From Chloroflexota bacterium (GTDB lineage Bacteria > Chloroflexota > Anaerolineae > Anaerolineales > Villigracilaceae), in assembly GCA_021795965.1 (NCBI GenBank), contig JAJYOU010000002.1, positions 62,001 to 126,000 on the forward strand: 64,000 bases of DNA, in the 5' to 3' direction. The stretch's first letter is position 1. Every line of letters begins with the position of its first letter. Positions 35,664-44,370 of this stretch are shown one piece after another. Position numbers and translations under genes: made by a program. Under the pieces are notes generated by a model that was not told where the DNA came from, made no database searches, and saw only the letters and a list, made by a program, of their open reading frames with translations.

Positions 35664-35802
35664 ATTTTTTGCCTGGCCGAGGAAATAAGTTCCTGGCTGG
35701 TTTGAAGTTTGGGACCGGCTTCTTTTTCCGAATTCTTTGGAACCGTCACAAGTCTTAGCAAAAAATCCGTGCCGCTTCCCAGGGATCCGAATCAAAGCAG
35801 GT

Positions 35803-35808
35803 TATAAT
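35803..35808 (+). promoter_or_regulatory. -10 box of a leaderless glycosyltransferase transcript
   Basis: A perfect TATAAT is separated from the ATG at 35817 by 8 bp (TTCGAGAA), too close for a 5' untranslated region. The -35 region is poor. Confidence 0.5.
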
Positions 35809-35816
35809 TTCGAGAA

Positions 35817-37661
35817 ATGCGTCCATTCCTTCAGAAAATTCGTTCAATCCTGATTCCCCGCAGCAGCCAGCGGGAATTGTTTGTCTTGCGCGCACGCCTC
35901 TGGCTTCAAAACCTGCAGTCGCTGACCGGTCCCGGCTTTGGGGACTGGATCCGGAACAACGAACCAGATGCCGCTGAATTGGAGCGCCAGGGAAAGGTTT
36001 CTGCAGCACCACGCAACGCGCCTTGGATCAGCTTGTTGCTGCCAGTTCGCACTGCCGATATGATCCATTTACCCGACGTCCTGAAGTCAATTTTCAACCA
36101 GTCCTGTTCCGGCTGGGAGCTGGTTCTACTGGCTCCCGATGCCTTAAAAACAGAAATTCAAGTCCAAATTGATGGCTACGCGAAACATAACAGCCCGATT
36201 AAACTGGTCTGCGTTGCTTCTGAAGTCAATCTCGGAGCTGCGCTCAAAAACGCGCTGACCGCCAGCCGCGCGGAACTGATCGCCCTGCTGACCCGCCCAG
36301 TCCGCCTGGCTCCTTTTGCGCTTTTCGAAATCGCCGCGGCGGATGCAAGTGTCCCTCACTCTGATCTTTTCTATTCAGACGAAGATTCGCTGGATCCATC
36401 TGGCAGCCGGCGCATCCACCCGGTTTTTAAACCCGCCTTCAGCATTGATATCTTGAGAGGGCGCAACTACTTGGGCAGCTTCCTGATCCTGCGCAACAAA
36501 CCGGCTGCCTGGTTGAGCTGGGAACCTTCAGGGATCACGTACGATGACTTTTTTGACCTGATCCTGCGCAGCGTGGAATCAGCCCGGGCCGTCACCCACA
36601 TTCCCCAGATTTTATTTCACCAGATTCCTGCAGCGGCTGACCCGGCAGTTCCACTTTTAAGGGAGCGGACACCCCAGGTTGTTTCAGATCATTTAACCCG
36701 ATTAAACATCCCCGGCAGCGCCAGGGAAAGTCAACTCCCGGGGTTGACCCGTGTGGATTATTCCATTCAGGACCAGCCGAAGGTCTCCATCCTTATCCCC
36801 AACCAGGACCATTCCTCTGATTTAGCCCGCTGCATCGATTCGATCTTAACCAGGTCAAGCTATCAAAATTTTGAAATATTGATCCTCGAAAACAACAGTC
36901 AATCCCCCGAAACCTTCCAGCTGTACCAGTACCTGACCAGGCGCGACCCGCGCATCCGGCTTTTGACTTTCAACGAAAAACCTTTTAACTTTTCGAGAAT
37001 CAACAATTTTGGAGCTGCCCAGGCTGACGGCAGCCTGCTGCTTTTCCTCAATAACGATATGGAAGTGATCACGCCAAACTGGCTGGAAATCATGCTGGGA
37101 AATGCCCTGCGCCCGGAGGTGGGGGCGGTCGGCGTAAAATTAATTTATCCCTATGGTCTCATCCAGCACGCCGGGATTGTGGCAGGGCTGGGGGTCGTCG
37201 CCTCGCACTACTTTGTTGGCAGGTCTTCTCACGATACCGGTTACCAATTTAACCTCGTGACGCCGCAAAATCTTTCTGCAGTGACCGGCGCCTGCATCCT
37301 GGTCCGCAAAATAAATTTTGAGCTTGTTTCGGGTTTTGATGATCGTTATGGTCTTGGTTATGGGGATATCGATTTGTGTTTGAAGCTGAGGAACAAAGGA
37401 TTTTTAATTGTCTGGACGCCCTATGCCGAATTGATCCACCGCGAATCGATCACACGCGGCTATGAAGACGATCCTGAAAAAATGCAACGCTTTTACCGTG
37501 AAGCCGGTCTGCTCCGAACCGAATGGCAAGCCCTGATTGAGGCTGGGGATCCTTATTACAATCCCAACCTGACCCTTAAGAAAGGTGATTTTTCCATTCA
37601 GTCGGGAAAATGCAACCTGGCTCCGCGCACCTTGCCCGGGCTGGGTCGCTGGATCAATTAA
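35817..37661 (+). CDS. Glycosyltransferase family 2 with two GT-A domains
   Basis: The 614-residue protein has two GT-A modules. The first (about residues 75-270) is partly degenerate: it keeps the WISLLLPVRTADMIHLPDVL opening and FYSDEDSLDPSG. The second (about 320-560) is typical: VSILIPNQDHSSDLARCIDSI, ILILENNSQSPET, FNFSRINNFGAAQADG, LLFLNNDMEVITPNWLE and the acceptor-side GYGDIDLCLKLRNKG. Such proteins extend glycan chains. No membrane span is evident. The stop overlaps by 4 bp, tail to tail, with the sugar transferase on the other strand. Confidence 0.9.
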   Translation: MRPFLQKIRSILIPRSSQRELFVLRARLWLQNLQSLTGPGFGDWIRNNEPDAAELERQGKVSAAPRNAPWISLLLPVRTADMIHLPDVLKSIFNQSCSGWELVLLAPDALKTEIQVQIDGYAKHNSPIKLVCVASEVNLGAALKNALTASRAELIALLTRPVRLAPFALFEIAAADASVPHSDLFYSDEDSLDPSGSRRIHPVFKPAFSIDILRGRNYLGSFLILRNKPAAWLSWEPSGITYDDFFDLILRSVESARAVTHIPQILFHQIPAAADPAVPLLRERTPQVVSDHLTRLNIPGSARESQLPGLTRVDYSIQDQPKVSILIPNQDHSSDLARCIDSILTRSSYQNFEILILENNSQSPETFQLYQYLTRRDPRIRLLTFNEKPFNFSRINNFGAAQADGSLLLFLNNDMEVITPNWLEIMLGNALRPEVGAVGVKLIYPYGLIQHAGIVAGLGVVASHYFVGRSSHDTGYQFNLVTPQNLSAVTGACILVRKINFELVSGFDDRYGLGYGDIDLCLKLRNKGFLIVWTPYAELIHRESITRGYEDDPEKMQRFYREAGLLRTEWQALIEAGDPYYNPNLTLKKGDFSIQSGKCNLAPRTLPGLGRWIN

Positions 37662-39115
37662 TACGCCCCACGACCCTGGATTGCAGTGATGAAGGTATGC
37701 ATCAGGATGTGAATATCCAGCCAGATCGACCAGTTCTGGACGTAATAGACATCCAGGGCAACCCTCTCATCATACGTCAGGTTATTCCGCCCCGAAATTT
37801 GCCACATCCCGGTCATCCCCGGCATGACCTGCTTGTAAATTTCAAAATCGTCCCGATAGAGAGAAATTTCCTCCTTGACGATCGGTCGGGGTCCGATCAG
37901 GCTCATTTCCCTGCGCATCACATTCCATAATTGAGGCAGCTCATCCAGGCTGGTTTTCCTCAATAAATTTCCCACCCTGGTAATGCGCATATCGTTCTTG
38001 AGTTTGAAATTTTGCTCCCATTCCAGCCGGATGTCTTCGTCCTTCTCCAAATAGGATTGAAGCACTTCCTCGGCATTGGATACCATTGAACGGAATTTCC
38101 AGATCCGTATTTCCTGACCATCATGCCCAACCCTTTTTTGGTCATAAAAAACAGGTCCACGGCTGTCCAATTTAATCGCTAATGCAATCAGGAGAAAAAC
38201 AGGCACCAATACCGGCAGACTGACAATGATCAGGCTGATATCGATCACCCTTTTAATAAATTGCTGGGTGGGATTGATCAACTGGTGTGTCACTTCCAAT
38301 CCCAGTTGTTCGACCAGGTTGAGCGGGGTGAACCAGACCGACCCGAACCTGGCTTCGTCGAACATGACAATCACCCGCTTGAAGCGGTGCCCCCGATCCA
38401 GCAGGACGTTTTTCACCGCCCCGAGGGGTGCCTTGAGTGGAACGATGATGGCGATATCAATATCCTGAAAGAGGGATTTGTCCGCCCATTCCTCGCTCTG
38501 CTGATCAGAAGGCGCTGGAAAAACGTTGCGAATTGAGGCGGTTTTGACGCACAATACCGGCTGGAAACCGATCAGCGGATTTTTCCTGAGGCTGGCATAG
38601 ACCCGCTCTGCACCATCCCCTTCGCCCACCACCACCACCGGGATGCCCCATAACTTGATCCGGACCGCAATCCGGCGGAATATTTTCCGCATGATCGGGA
38701 CGCTGAACAAAAGCATGATCCACGTCAATCCCATCACGGCGCGTGACCACGAATTCGTACTTCTCAGGTAAAAAGTCACACCCATCAGGAGCAGGGTTCC
38801 AAGCGAGGAGCTGATGGATAAGCGCCTCAGCTCTTCAACCGGTCCCGTTCCGATGCCGGGATACAAATTCGAAAGAAAATAAATGATTATGTAAACCGCT
38901 GCGACAGGCAAATAGAGGGAATAATAAGATTTTACCGGTAAATCTGCGCGGACAAAGCTCCAAATCAGGGTGGCGAGCGCCATCGAACCCACCAGGCTGA
39001 AAGTATCGCTCAGGATCATGACCCCAGCCATCAATGACCGGCGATTGACCCAGGCAAAGTTCCGTTTATTGCGGGCATAAAATTCCTCATCCTTGAACAG
39101 GATTACAGGTTTCAT
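37658..39115 (-). CDS. Undecaprenyl-phosphate sugar phosphotransferase (WbaP/exopolysaccharide type)
   Basis: This enzyme transfers a sugar phosphate from a nucleotide sugar to undecaprenyl phosphate, starting the lipid-linked repeat unit. The 485-residue protein has four N-terminal spans, a CoA-binding-like middle domain (VVVVGEGDGAERVYASLRK), a fifth span (VIDISLIIVSLPVLVPVFLL), and the catalytic Bac_transf domain: DSRGPVFYDQKRVGHDG, WKFRSMVSNAEE, KTSLDELPQLWNVMRREM, SLIGPRPIVKEE and PGMTGMWQISGRN. The ATG at 39115 overlaps the upstream gene's stop (ATGA). It is the last gene of a three-gene minus-strand operon. Confidence 0.95.
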   Translation of the reverse strand: MKPVILFKDEEFYARNKRNFAWVNRRSLMAGVMILSDTFSLVGSMALATLIWSFVRADLPVKSYYSLYLPVAAVYIIIYFLSNLYPGIGTGPVEELRRLSISSSLGTLLLMGVTFYLRSTNSWSRAVMGLTWIMLLFSVPIMRKIFRRIAVRIKLWGIPVVVVGEGDGAERVYASLRKNPLIGFQPVLCVKTASIRNVFPAPSDQQSEEWADKSLFQDIDIAIIVPLKAPLGAVKNVLLDRGHRFKRVIVMFDEARFGSVWFTPLNLVEQLGLEVTHQLINPTQQFIKRVIDISLIIVSLPVLVPVFLLIALAIKLDSRGPVFYDQKRVGHDGQEIRIWKFRSMVSNAEEVLQSYLEKDEDIRLEWEQNFKLKNDMRITRVGNLLRKTSLDELPQLWNVMRREMSLIGPRPIVKEEISLYRDDFEIYKQVMPGMTGMWQISGRNNLTYDERVALDVYYVQNWSIWLDIHILMHTFITAIQGRGAY

Positions 39116-40203
39116 ACGCTCTCTTTCCCGCTGCATGTTTGGATGATCTTCAATGTTTTCAATGCGGTTGCTTCCCAGCGAAAGCCGGCTACGTTTTCAT
39201 ACCCGCGCCGGATCAAATCATCCTGTAAATCAGGATTGGAAATCAATTGTTCAATCGTCTCTGCCATGTTCTCCACGTCATATGGATCAAAGTAAAGTGC
39301 GGCATTCCTGCCCGCCTCCGGCAGGGAGGCACTTTTGGAGCAAATAACCGGGCAGCCGCAGCTCATCGCTTCCAGGATGGGAAGTCCGAAACCTTCAAAA
39401 AGAGAGGGAGATATAAAAGCCAGCGCGTTCTCGTATAATGCCTTCAAGCCCTGGTCGCTGACAAAGCCGAGGTGAATGACATTTTCGACTGCCGACTGGA
39501 CGGTCTCTGGCTTAAAAATCCGGTTCGAACCTCCGGTTGCCGCCAATTTGAGATCGGTCTTGACCAACTGCAGCGCGCTTACCAGACGTTCAAAATTCTT
39601 GTGTTTGCTCAAGCTGGATACGCTCAGTAAATACCCTTTGGAGGTCAAGCCGCGTTTTCCCAGGATTCCAGCGTCCGCAGGAATGCGCTCGAGATGATCT
39701 CCACCCAGTAAAACCGGGATGATCCGATCCGGGCGGACGTGCAAATAGCGGGCGAGTTCGCCCTGGGAAAAAACCGAATCGGTAATGATCTGCCGGGCGA
39801 AACGTGCGAACAAGAAATAGGAAAAATAATATTTTAGACGGAACAAAAAAGAATAAGCCTGCGGGATCAGGAAAACATTGGCATCGTGGAGCGTGACCAC
39901 CTGGTTGAAATAAAATACCGGTCCGGAATTTGCCGGGGAAAAAATCAACCGTCCGCGGGCATGCAGCGGCAGGTCCACCTGTTCCCACAAATTACCCCGA
40001 TTGATTCCAACCTTTTCAATCTTAATCCTGGACCATTCAGGAAGGTTTTTTGCGTCCGGCGGCACCAGGCAAAGGAACTGCAGTTCCCGGTACTCCTGGT
40101 TTTCCAGGATCAGATCGAGGCTGCGAAAGAGTTCGATGCCGTAACGCTGGACCCCGGTCACCTGGCTGGTTAAGAATCTACCATTAATGATCACCTCAGG
40201 CAT
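39112..40203 (-). CDS. Glycosyltransferase family 4
   Basis: The 363-residue GT-B enzyme starts MPEVIINGRFLTSQVTGVQR, with the Gly-Val-Gln-Arg loop common in GT4 enzymes of the mannosyl/rhamnosyl type. It carries ITDSVFSQGELARYLHV, YLLSVSSLSKHKNFERLV, and the EXnE region SPSLFEGFGLPILEAMSCG. The ATG at 40203 is chosen because a longer frame would overlap the upstream gene by 100 bp. The 5-bp gap after that gene points to one operon. The donor sugar is unknown. Confidence 0.9.
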   Translation of the reverse strand: MPEVIINGRFLTSQVTGVQRYGIELFRSLDLILENQEYRELQFLCLVPPDAKNLPEWSRIKIEKVGINRGNLWEQVDLPLHARGRLIFSPANSGPVFYFNQVVTLHDANVFLIPQAYSFLFRLKYYFSYFLFARFARQIITDSVFSQGELARYLHVRPDRIIPVLLGGDHLERIPADAGILGKRGLTSKGYLLSVSSLSKHKNFERLVSALQLVKTDLKLAATGGSNRIFKPETVQSAVENVIHLGFVSDQGLKALYENALAFISPSLFEGFGLPILEAMSCGCPVICSKSASLPEAGRNAALYFDPYDVENMAETIEQLISNPDLQDDLIRRGYENVAGFRWEATALKTLKIIQTCSGKESV

Positions 40204-40208
40204 GATCT

Positions 40209-41339
40209 TTATCCCCGGGAAAAGGAATTCCAGGAATCCTCGACAGACTCGTAAAACTCTTTCTGGAAGCGCTGATTGGAAAATTTGAGGGCATTCTCCC
40301 GGCAATCCTGGGCTGAAATTTCCAGCTTCTCAAATTCTCCGATTGCCTCCTGGATGGCAGCCGCAGTCTGGCTTGGGAAGAAAAGCCCGGTTGGTTTCGT
40401 CGTTCCCTGCCCGCGGACTGTTTCAAGCGCGCCGCCTTGACCGAATGCGATCACTGGAGCACCACAAGCCTGGGCTTCGAGCGGTAGGATGCCAAAATCC
40501 TCCCGGGCTGCAAAAATAAATGCCTTGCAGCGCCGCATTTGGTCTCGCAGCACTTCTTTGGGTTGGTACCCCATCAGGGTGATGTTTCCGGGTAAATTTC
40601 TGCTTAACTTTTGATAATCCGGACCTTCCCCGATGATGACCAGTTTTTTATCTGGTAAATTTTTAAAAGCCTCGATGATTAAATCAAGGCGTTTGTAGGG
40701 CACAAAACGTGACGCCGCCAGGTAAAAATCCCCACGCACACCGCCAGGTGAAAAATAATCGGTGTCCACCGGTGGATAAATCACGTGCGAATCGCGCCGG
40801 TAGAACTTCCGGATTCGACGTGCGATGAATCCTGAATTTGCAATCAGTACATCCGGCCGGCTGGCAGCCAGCGAGTCCCAGATGCGGATGTAATGCAGCA
40901 TGATGCGTGCAGCCAGGCTCCGCAGACCCTTGGCCTGGCTGTTTTCCAGGTAAGCGTTTTGCATATCCCAGGCATAACGCATGGGGGTATGCAGGTAACT
41001 GATGTGGAGTTGGTCGGGACCGGTGATGACACCTTTGGAGACCGCATGACAGTTTGAAATGACGATCTCATAATCCTTCAAGTCGAGTTGTTCAATTGCC
41101 AGCGGCATGAACGCCAGGTAATTTCGGTAATTTTTTTGACTGATAAAGGGGAATTTTTGCAGAATGGTGGGTCGAATTTCAGTTTTGCCAAGGAATGCCC
41201 TGTCTTCCGCTTTCAAAAAATCCACCACGCCGTACAATGCCGCATCCGGGAAGATTTTCAATAACTGCTCCACGACGTTTTCAGACCCGCCGATCGTGGT
41301 GAACCATTCATGAACGATGGCAATTTTTTTGATTTCCAT
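40209..41339 (-). CDS. Glycosyltransferase family 4 (WbaZ-like)
   Basis: The 376-residue GT-B enzyme begins IAIVHEWFTTIGGSENVVEQ, the pattern of GT4 mannosyltransferases such as WbaZ. It has HISYLHTPMRYAWDM, ANSGFIARRIRKFYRRDSH, YPPVDTDYFSPGG, and the EXnE segment FIFAAREDFGILPLEAQACG. It is the first gene of the minus-strand operon ending with the sugar transferase; together the three genes could start and extend a lipid-linked glycan. A TATAAT box lies 49 bp upstream. Confidence 0.92.
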   Translation of the reverse strand: MEIKKIAIVHEWFTTIGGSENVVEQLLKIFPDAALYGVVDFLKAEDRAFLGKTEIRPTILQKFPFISQKNYRNYLAFMPLAIEQLDLKDYEIVISNCHAVSKGVITGPDQLHISYLHTPMRYAWDMQNAYLENSQAKGLRSLAARIMLHYIRIWDSLAASRPDVLIANSGFIARRIRKFYRRDSHVIYPPVDTDYFSPGGVRGDFYLAASRFVPYKRLDLIIEAFKNLPDKKLVIIGEGPDYQKLSRNLPGNITLMGYQPKEVLRDQMRRCKAFIFAAREDFGILPLEAQACGAPVIAFGQGGALETVRGQGTTKPTGLFFPSQTAAAIQEAIGEFEKLEISAQDCRENALKFSNQRFQKEFYESVEDSWNSFSRG

Positions 41340-41388
41340 GGTCGCTGATCTTAATTCCCTGTCTGCAAATTGAGATTCTGCTGTTTGT

Positions 41389-41394
41389 ATTATA
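41389..41394 (-). promoter_or_regulatory. -10 box of the minus-strand glycosyltransferase operon
   Basis: A perfect minus-strand TATAAT stands 49 bp upstream of the ATG at 41339. The -35 region at 17 bp (ATTCCA) is weak. Confidence 0.5.
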
Positions 41395-41449
41395 CCCTGT
41401 CAACTCCCTGCTGGAATTTTTCTCCGTAATGCAGTCTGTGTTGCCCCTG

Positions 41450-41489
41450 AAAAAAAGAACAAGCAGCCAGAATTGACCGGCTGCTTGTT
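41450..41489 (-). terminator. Intrinsic terminator of the panB-aminotransferase operon
   Basis: AACAAGCAGCC (41458-41468) pairs with GGCTGCTTGTT (41479-41489). On the minus strand the stem is followed within two bases by seven T residues (complement of 41450-41456). Confidence 0.9.
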
Positions 41490-41510
41490 ATAAGAAATCG
41501 ACCTGTTTTC

Positions 41511-42671
41511 CTAATGGATGACAGACCTGATCCGCTCGAGTCCCTTTTCCAGGTTCGTGATGGAATTGGCATAGGAGATTCTGAGATAGCCTTCTCCAAA
41601 TTCACCAAAAGAAGAGCCCGGCAGCAATGCCACGCCTGCTTCCTCCAGCAGCAGATTCGCGATTTCATCCGAGGTTTTCCCGGTACCCGTGATATTTGGG
41701 AAGACATAAAAAGCACCCTGGGGAACCTGGCAGCGAAAACCGGGGATCTTATTTAATCCCGAAACGATTAAATCGCGCCGGCGCTGGTATTCCGCCACAA
41801 CTTCAGCCACCTGCTCCTGGGGTCCGAGGATGGCTTCCATCCCGGCAAACTGGGTGAACTGGGCTGTTGAACCGACTGAATGTGTCAGCAGCAGTCCAAC
41901 TTTTTCAGCCAACTCGCGCGGCATGATTCCATAACCGAGGCGCCAGCCCGTCATGGCATAGGTTTTGGAAAACCCGTCCACGATGATGGTCCGCTCCTGC
42001 ATTCCCGGCAGGCTCGCGATGGATGGCACCGTTTTGCCGTCATAGGCTATCCGGGCGTATATCTCATCCGACATGACCCAACAGTTGTATTTCTGAGCCT
42101 GTTGAGCAACATGTTCCAGGTCTGCCAGCGGCATGACTCCGCCGGTTGGGTTACCGGGTGAATTGAGAATGATCATCCTTGTTTTTGAATTGATCAGCCG
42201 GTCGAAAATCTCGAGATCAAAAGAAAAATTATTTTCCTCGCGCAGGGGTACCGCCACAGGCTTTCCACCTGCCACGCCTATCATTGCTTCGTAGGTCGGG
42301 AAACCCGGGTTGGGGTAAATCACCTCATCTCCCGGTTCGACCACAGCCATGGTTGGGAAGTAAAGCGCCGGTTTCGCACCGGGACCGACCACGATTTCTT
42401 CCGGGCTGATCCGGATCCCGCGTCTTATCCCGCAGTCCTCGGCGATGATTTGCTGGAGAGAAGGCATCCCCGCCGGAGATGTGTAACGGGTTTTCCCTTC
42501 ACTGATGGCGCGAATGCCTGCCAGGCTGACGTTTGAAAAAGTCTCAAAATCAGGCTGTCCAATCTCGAAATGGATGATTTCCCTACCTGCAGCCTCGAGT
42601 TGGTTGGCTTTCGCCAGGACCTGGTAAGCCCCTTCCGGCTTGAGGTGTTGAATACGTTTCGCAAAATTCAT
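41511..42671 (-). CDS. Pyridoxal-phosphate aminotransferase class I/II (aspartate aminotransferase-like)
   Basis: The 386-residue enzyme has the fold-type I pattern: HFEIGQPDFETFSNV near the start, GRFTSPAG-like TRYTSPAGMPSLQQ, ILNSPGNPTGGVM, SDEIYARIAYDG, and the PLP lysine in IVDGFSKTYAMTGWRLGYG (about residue 235), then a C-terminal FGEFGEGYLRISYANS with the substrate-carboxylate Arg. It swaps amino groups between an amino acid and 2-oxoglutarate. The partner specificity is unclear; the neighbouring panB suggests branched-chain or pantothenate-related substrates only weakly. It follows panB by 10 bp. Confidence 0.92.
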   Translation of the reverse strand: MNFAKRIQHLKPEGAYQVLAKANQLEAAGREIIHFEIGQPDFETFSNVSLAGIRAISEGKTRYTSPAGMPSLQQIIAEDCGIRRGIRISPEEIVVGPGAKPALYFPTMAVVEPGDEVIYPNPGFPTYEAMIGVAGGKPVAVPLREENNFSFDLEIFDRLINSKTRMIILNSPGNPTGGVMPLADLEHVAQQAQKYNCWVMSDEIYARIAYDGKTVPSIASLPGMQERTIIVDGFSKTYAMTGWRLGYGIMPRELAEKVGLLLTHSVGSTAQFTQFAGMEAILGPQEQVAEVVAEYQRRRDLIVSGLNKIPGFRCQVPQGAFYVFPNITGTGKTSDEIANLLLEEAGVALLPGSSFGEFGEGYLRISYANSITNLEKGLERIRSVIH

Positions 42672-42681
42672 GTTTTTTACC

Positions 42682-43533
42682 TTAGAGTAATTTCTTCAAT
42701 TCGTCAAACTCTTCATCCTTCATCCCAAACCAATTCTCAGGAGATGGAAAGGTCTTGTTCGTAACTTCAGCTGCGTACTGTTTAAGACCATTCAGGATCA
42801 CTTCACCGGCGTTGCCAAATACTTTCGCCATTTTGGGGGTGAACTTGGGATAAAGTCCAAACATGTCATGGTAGATCAATAATTGACCGTGCGCATCAGG
42901 CCCGGAACCCAGGCTCATGATGATGCAGTTTTCTGCGCGTTCGGTAATCAGCTTGCAGAGCCTGTCGGGCACCATTTCGAGCAAGATGGCAAATGCGCCA
43001 GCTTTCTCCAACTCTTTGGCATCATCCAGGATCTTCTTGGCAAGCGCCGCCGATTTGCCCTGGACGCGAAAACCACCCAGCGCTGAAACGGATTGCGGTG
43101 TCAGACCAAGGTGACCAATCGCGGGAATACCGGCATCCACAATCCCCCTGATGCGGTCTGCCATGGCATGACCGCCTTCAAGCTTGATGGCATCGCAACC
43201 AGCTTCAGCCATAAAGCGCCCAGCATTGCGAATTGCAGTTTCCACCGAAGGCTGGTAGCTCATGTAGGGCATGTCGCCCACCAGGAAAGCATTGGGGGAG
43301 CCGCGTCTGACTGCCTGTGTGTGTCGGATCATATCGTCCATGGTCACGGGCAGGGTGGAATCATACCCGAGCATGGTCATTCCAAGGCTGTCGCCAACCA
43401 GGATCATATCGATCCCAGCCTGCTCCTGCAGATAGGCGGTTGGATAATCATAGCAAGTCAGCCAGGTAATGGGTTGATCGTCGCTGACTTTCTTGAACAA
43501 CATGGGTAATGTTACCTTCTTGCGTTCATTCAT
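42682..43533 (-). CDS. panB: 3-methyl-2-oxobutanoate hydroxymethyltransferase
   Basis: PanB adds a hydroxymethyl group from methylene-tetrahydrofolate to 2-oxoisovalerate, the first step of pantothenate synthesis. The 283-residue TIM-barrel protein shows ITWLTCYDYPTAYLQEQAG, ILVGDSLGMTMLGYDSTLPV, FLVGDMPYMSYQ, KLEGG, PAIGHLGLTPQSVSALGGF, and LLEMVP with a late HDMFGLYPKFTPKM. The ATG at 43533 is chosen because AAGGAG lies 7 bp upstream and the protein then starts as in the family; an open frame continues about 105 codons further upstream without any conserved sequence. panC and panD are not in the window. Confidence 0.96.
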   Translation of the reverse strand: MNERKKVTLPMLFKKVSDDQPITWLTCYDYPTAYLQEQAGIDMILVGDSLGMTMLGYDSTLPVTMDDMIRHTQAVRRGSPNAFLVGDMPYMSYQPSVETAIRNAGRFMAEAGCDAIKLEGGHAMADRIRGIVDAGIPAIGHLGLTPQSVSALGGFRVQGKSAALAKKILDDAKELEKAGAFAILLEMVPDRLCKLITERAENCIIMSLGSGPDAHGQLLIYHDMFGLYPKFTPKMAKVFGNAGEVILNGLKQYAAEVTNKTFPSPENWFGMKDEEFDELKKLL

Positions 43534-43717
43534 GATGCGCTCCTTGGCTGTATGCGAATTGATCCAGACTGAACTTCTTTCAAGCCTGGAATAAAGTAAA
43601 TTTGCAGGAATGACCCCGTTTAAAAAGGTGATTATTTCAATTCTCTCAGCGAAAGCAAAAACTGTCAAATGCAATTTCCCCTGTATCAAACTTAAATCTG
43701 CAGTCGATTGCCGTTTC

Positions 43718-43777
43718 CCACAAGATATCTTGGGACCCGACAATATATCGGAAAATTCAACCATATTTTCTTGGGAC
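43718..43777 (+). promoter_or_regulatory. Candidate operator upstream of kal-kce-kdd
   Basis: CAAGATATCTTG (43721-43732) is a perfect 12-nt palindrome flanked by CCA and GGA. Its right half with flank, TCTTGGGAC (43728-43736), recurs exactly at 43769-43777, 41 bp further, close to four helical turns. Both copies lie just upstream of the -35 box at 43794, a position expected for an activator or repressor site. Confidence 0.45.
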
Positions 43778-43793
43778 AAAACCACAAAACCGC

Positions 43794-43822
43794 TTGACGC
43801 CGCGAAACCGCGGTGGTATCCT
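43794..43822 (+). promoter_or_regulatory. Promoter of the kal-kce-kdd operon
   Basis: TTGACG (43794-43799) and TATCCT (43817-43822) are separated by exactly 17 bp, and a TGG precedes the -10 box (extended -10). The spacer contains CCGCG-AAAC-CGCGG. The 15-nt core CGCGGTGGTATCCTA occurs identically in the promoter at 55577-55605. Confidence 0.72.
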
Positions 43823-43956
43823 ATTCCAAATTCTTTACCATTCCCCACGAAAAATTTTCTTAATTGTAGACATCTAGAATATTTTTAAAATACTTCTCTG
43901 ATTGGTCTTAAACGAATATATTTTTGTTGGCAGGGAGTTCATTCGGAAATTTATCT

Positions 43957-44370
43957 ATGAACACACTACCTCTTTTGACTATTAAACTTCATCTGCGGAT
44001 ATCAGAGCATGATGTGCATTATGCCGGCGGTCTGGTGGATGGCGCGCGGCTGATGGCATTGTTCGGCGATGCAGCCACTGAATTGTGCATCCGGTACGAT
44101 GGCGATGAGGGCTTGTTTCGCGCCTATCAAAATGTGGAATTTCTCGCTCCCGTTCATGCCGGTGATTTTCTCGATGTAACTGCTGAACTCAGCAGCGTTG
44201 GACGCACTTCCCGCCAGATGAAGTTTGAAATAACCCGGGTCATAAAAGCTGCTCCAACCCAAGAGAACGTTTCCGCCGCGGCGGTGTTGGATAAAGCAGA
44301 ATTGGTTGCCCGCGCCGAAGGTACTTGCGTTGTTCCACTAGAAAAACAACAGGGAAAGAAGCCATCATGA
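43957..44370 (+). CDS. kal: 3-aminobutyryl-CoA ammonia-lyase
   Basis: Kal removes ammonia from L-3-aminobutyryl-CoA to give crotonyl-CoA, the last specific step of lysine fermentation. The 137-residue hotdog-fold protein matches the family closely: ISEHDVHYAGGLVDGARLM, LFGDAATELCIRYDGDEGLF, RAYQNVEFLAPVHAGDFLDV, GRTSRQMKFE and the C-terminal RAEGTCVVPLEKQ. The ATG at 43957 gives the family start; a TTG 33 bp upstream would only add unconserved residues. Its stop overlaps the kce start (ATGA). It is the first gene of kal-kce-kdd. Confidence 0.93.
   Translation: MNTLPLLTIKLHLRISEHDVHYAGGLVDGARLMALFGDAATELCIRYDGDEGLFRAYQNVEFLAPVHAGDFLDVTAELSSVGRTSRQMKFEITRVIKAAPTQENVSAAAVLDKAELVARAEGTCVVPLEKQQGKKPS

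Larger units (their letters stand above)
43534..43956. other. 423-bp divergent regulatory gap between panB and kal
   Basis: No gene is visible here. The gap holds the kal promoter (43794-43822), a 12-nt palindrome and a 9-nt direct repeat, each listed separately. The 5' untranslated region of kal is about 128 nt and AT-rich, without an obvious terminator hairpin. Confidence 0.6.

Noticed and set aside
35664-35720. Hairpin-like GAGGAA...TTCCTGG after the S8 protease gene
   Set aside because: Pairing is interrupted and no T-tract follows; not convincing as a terminator.
42682-43848. 388-codon version of panB with a long N-terminal extension
   Set aside because: AAGGAG and the family start are at 43533; the upstream 105 codons are not conserved-looking and overlap regulatory sequence.
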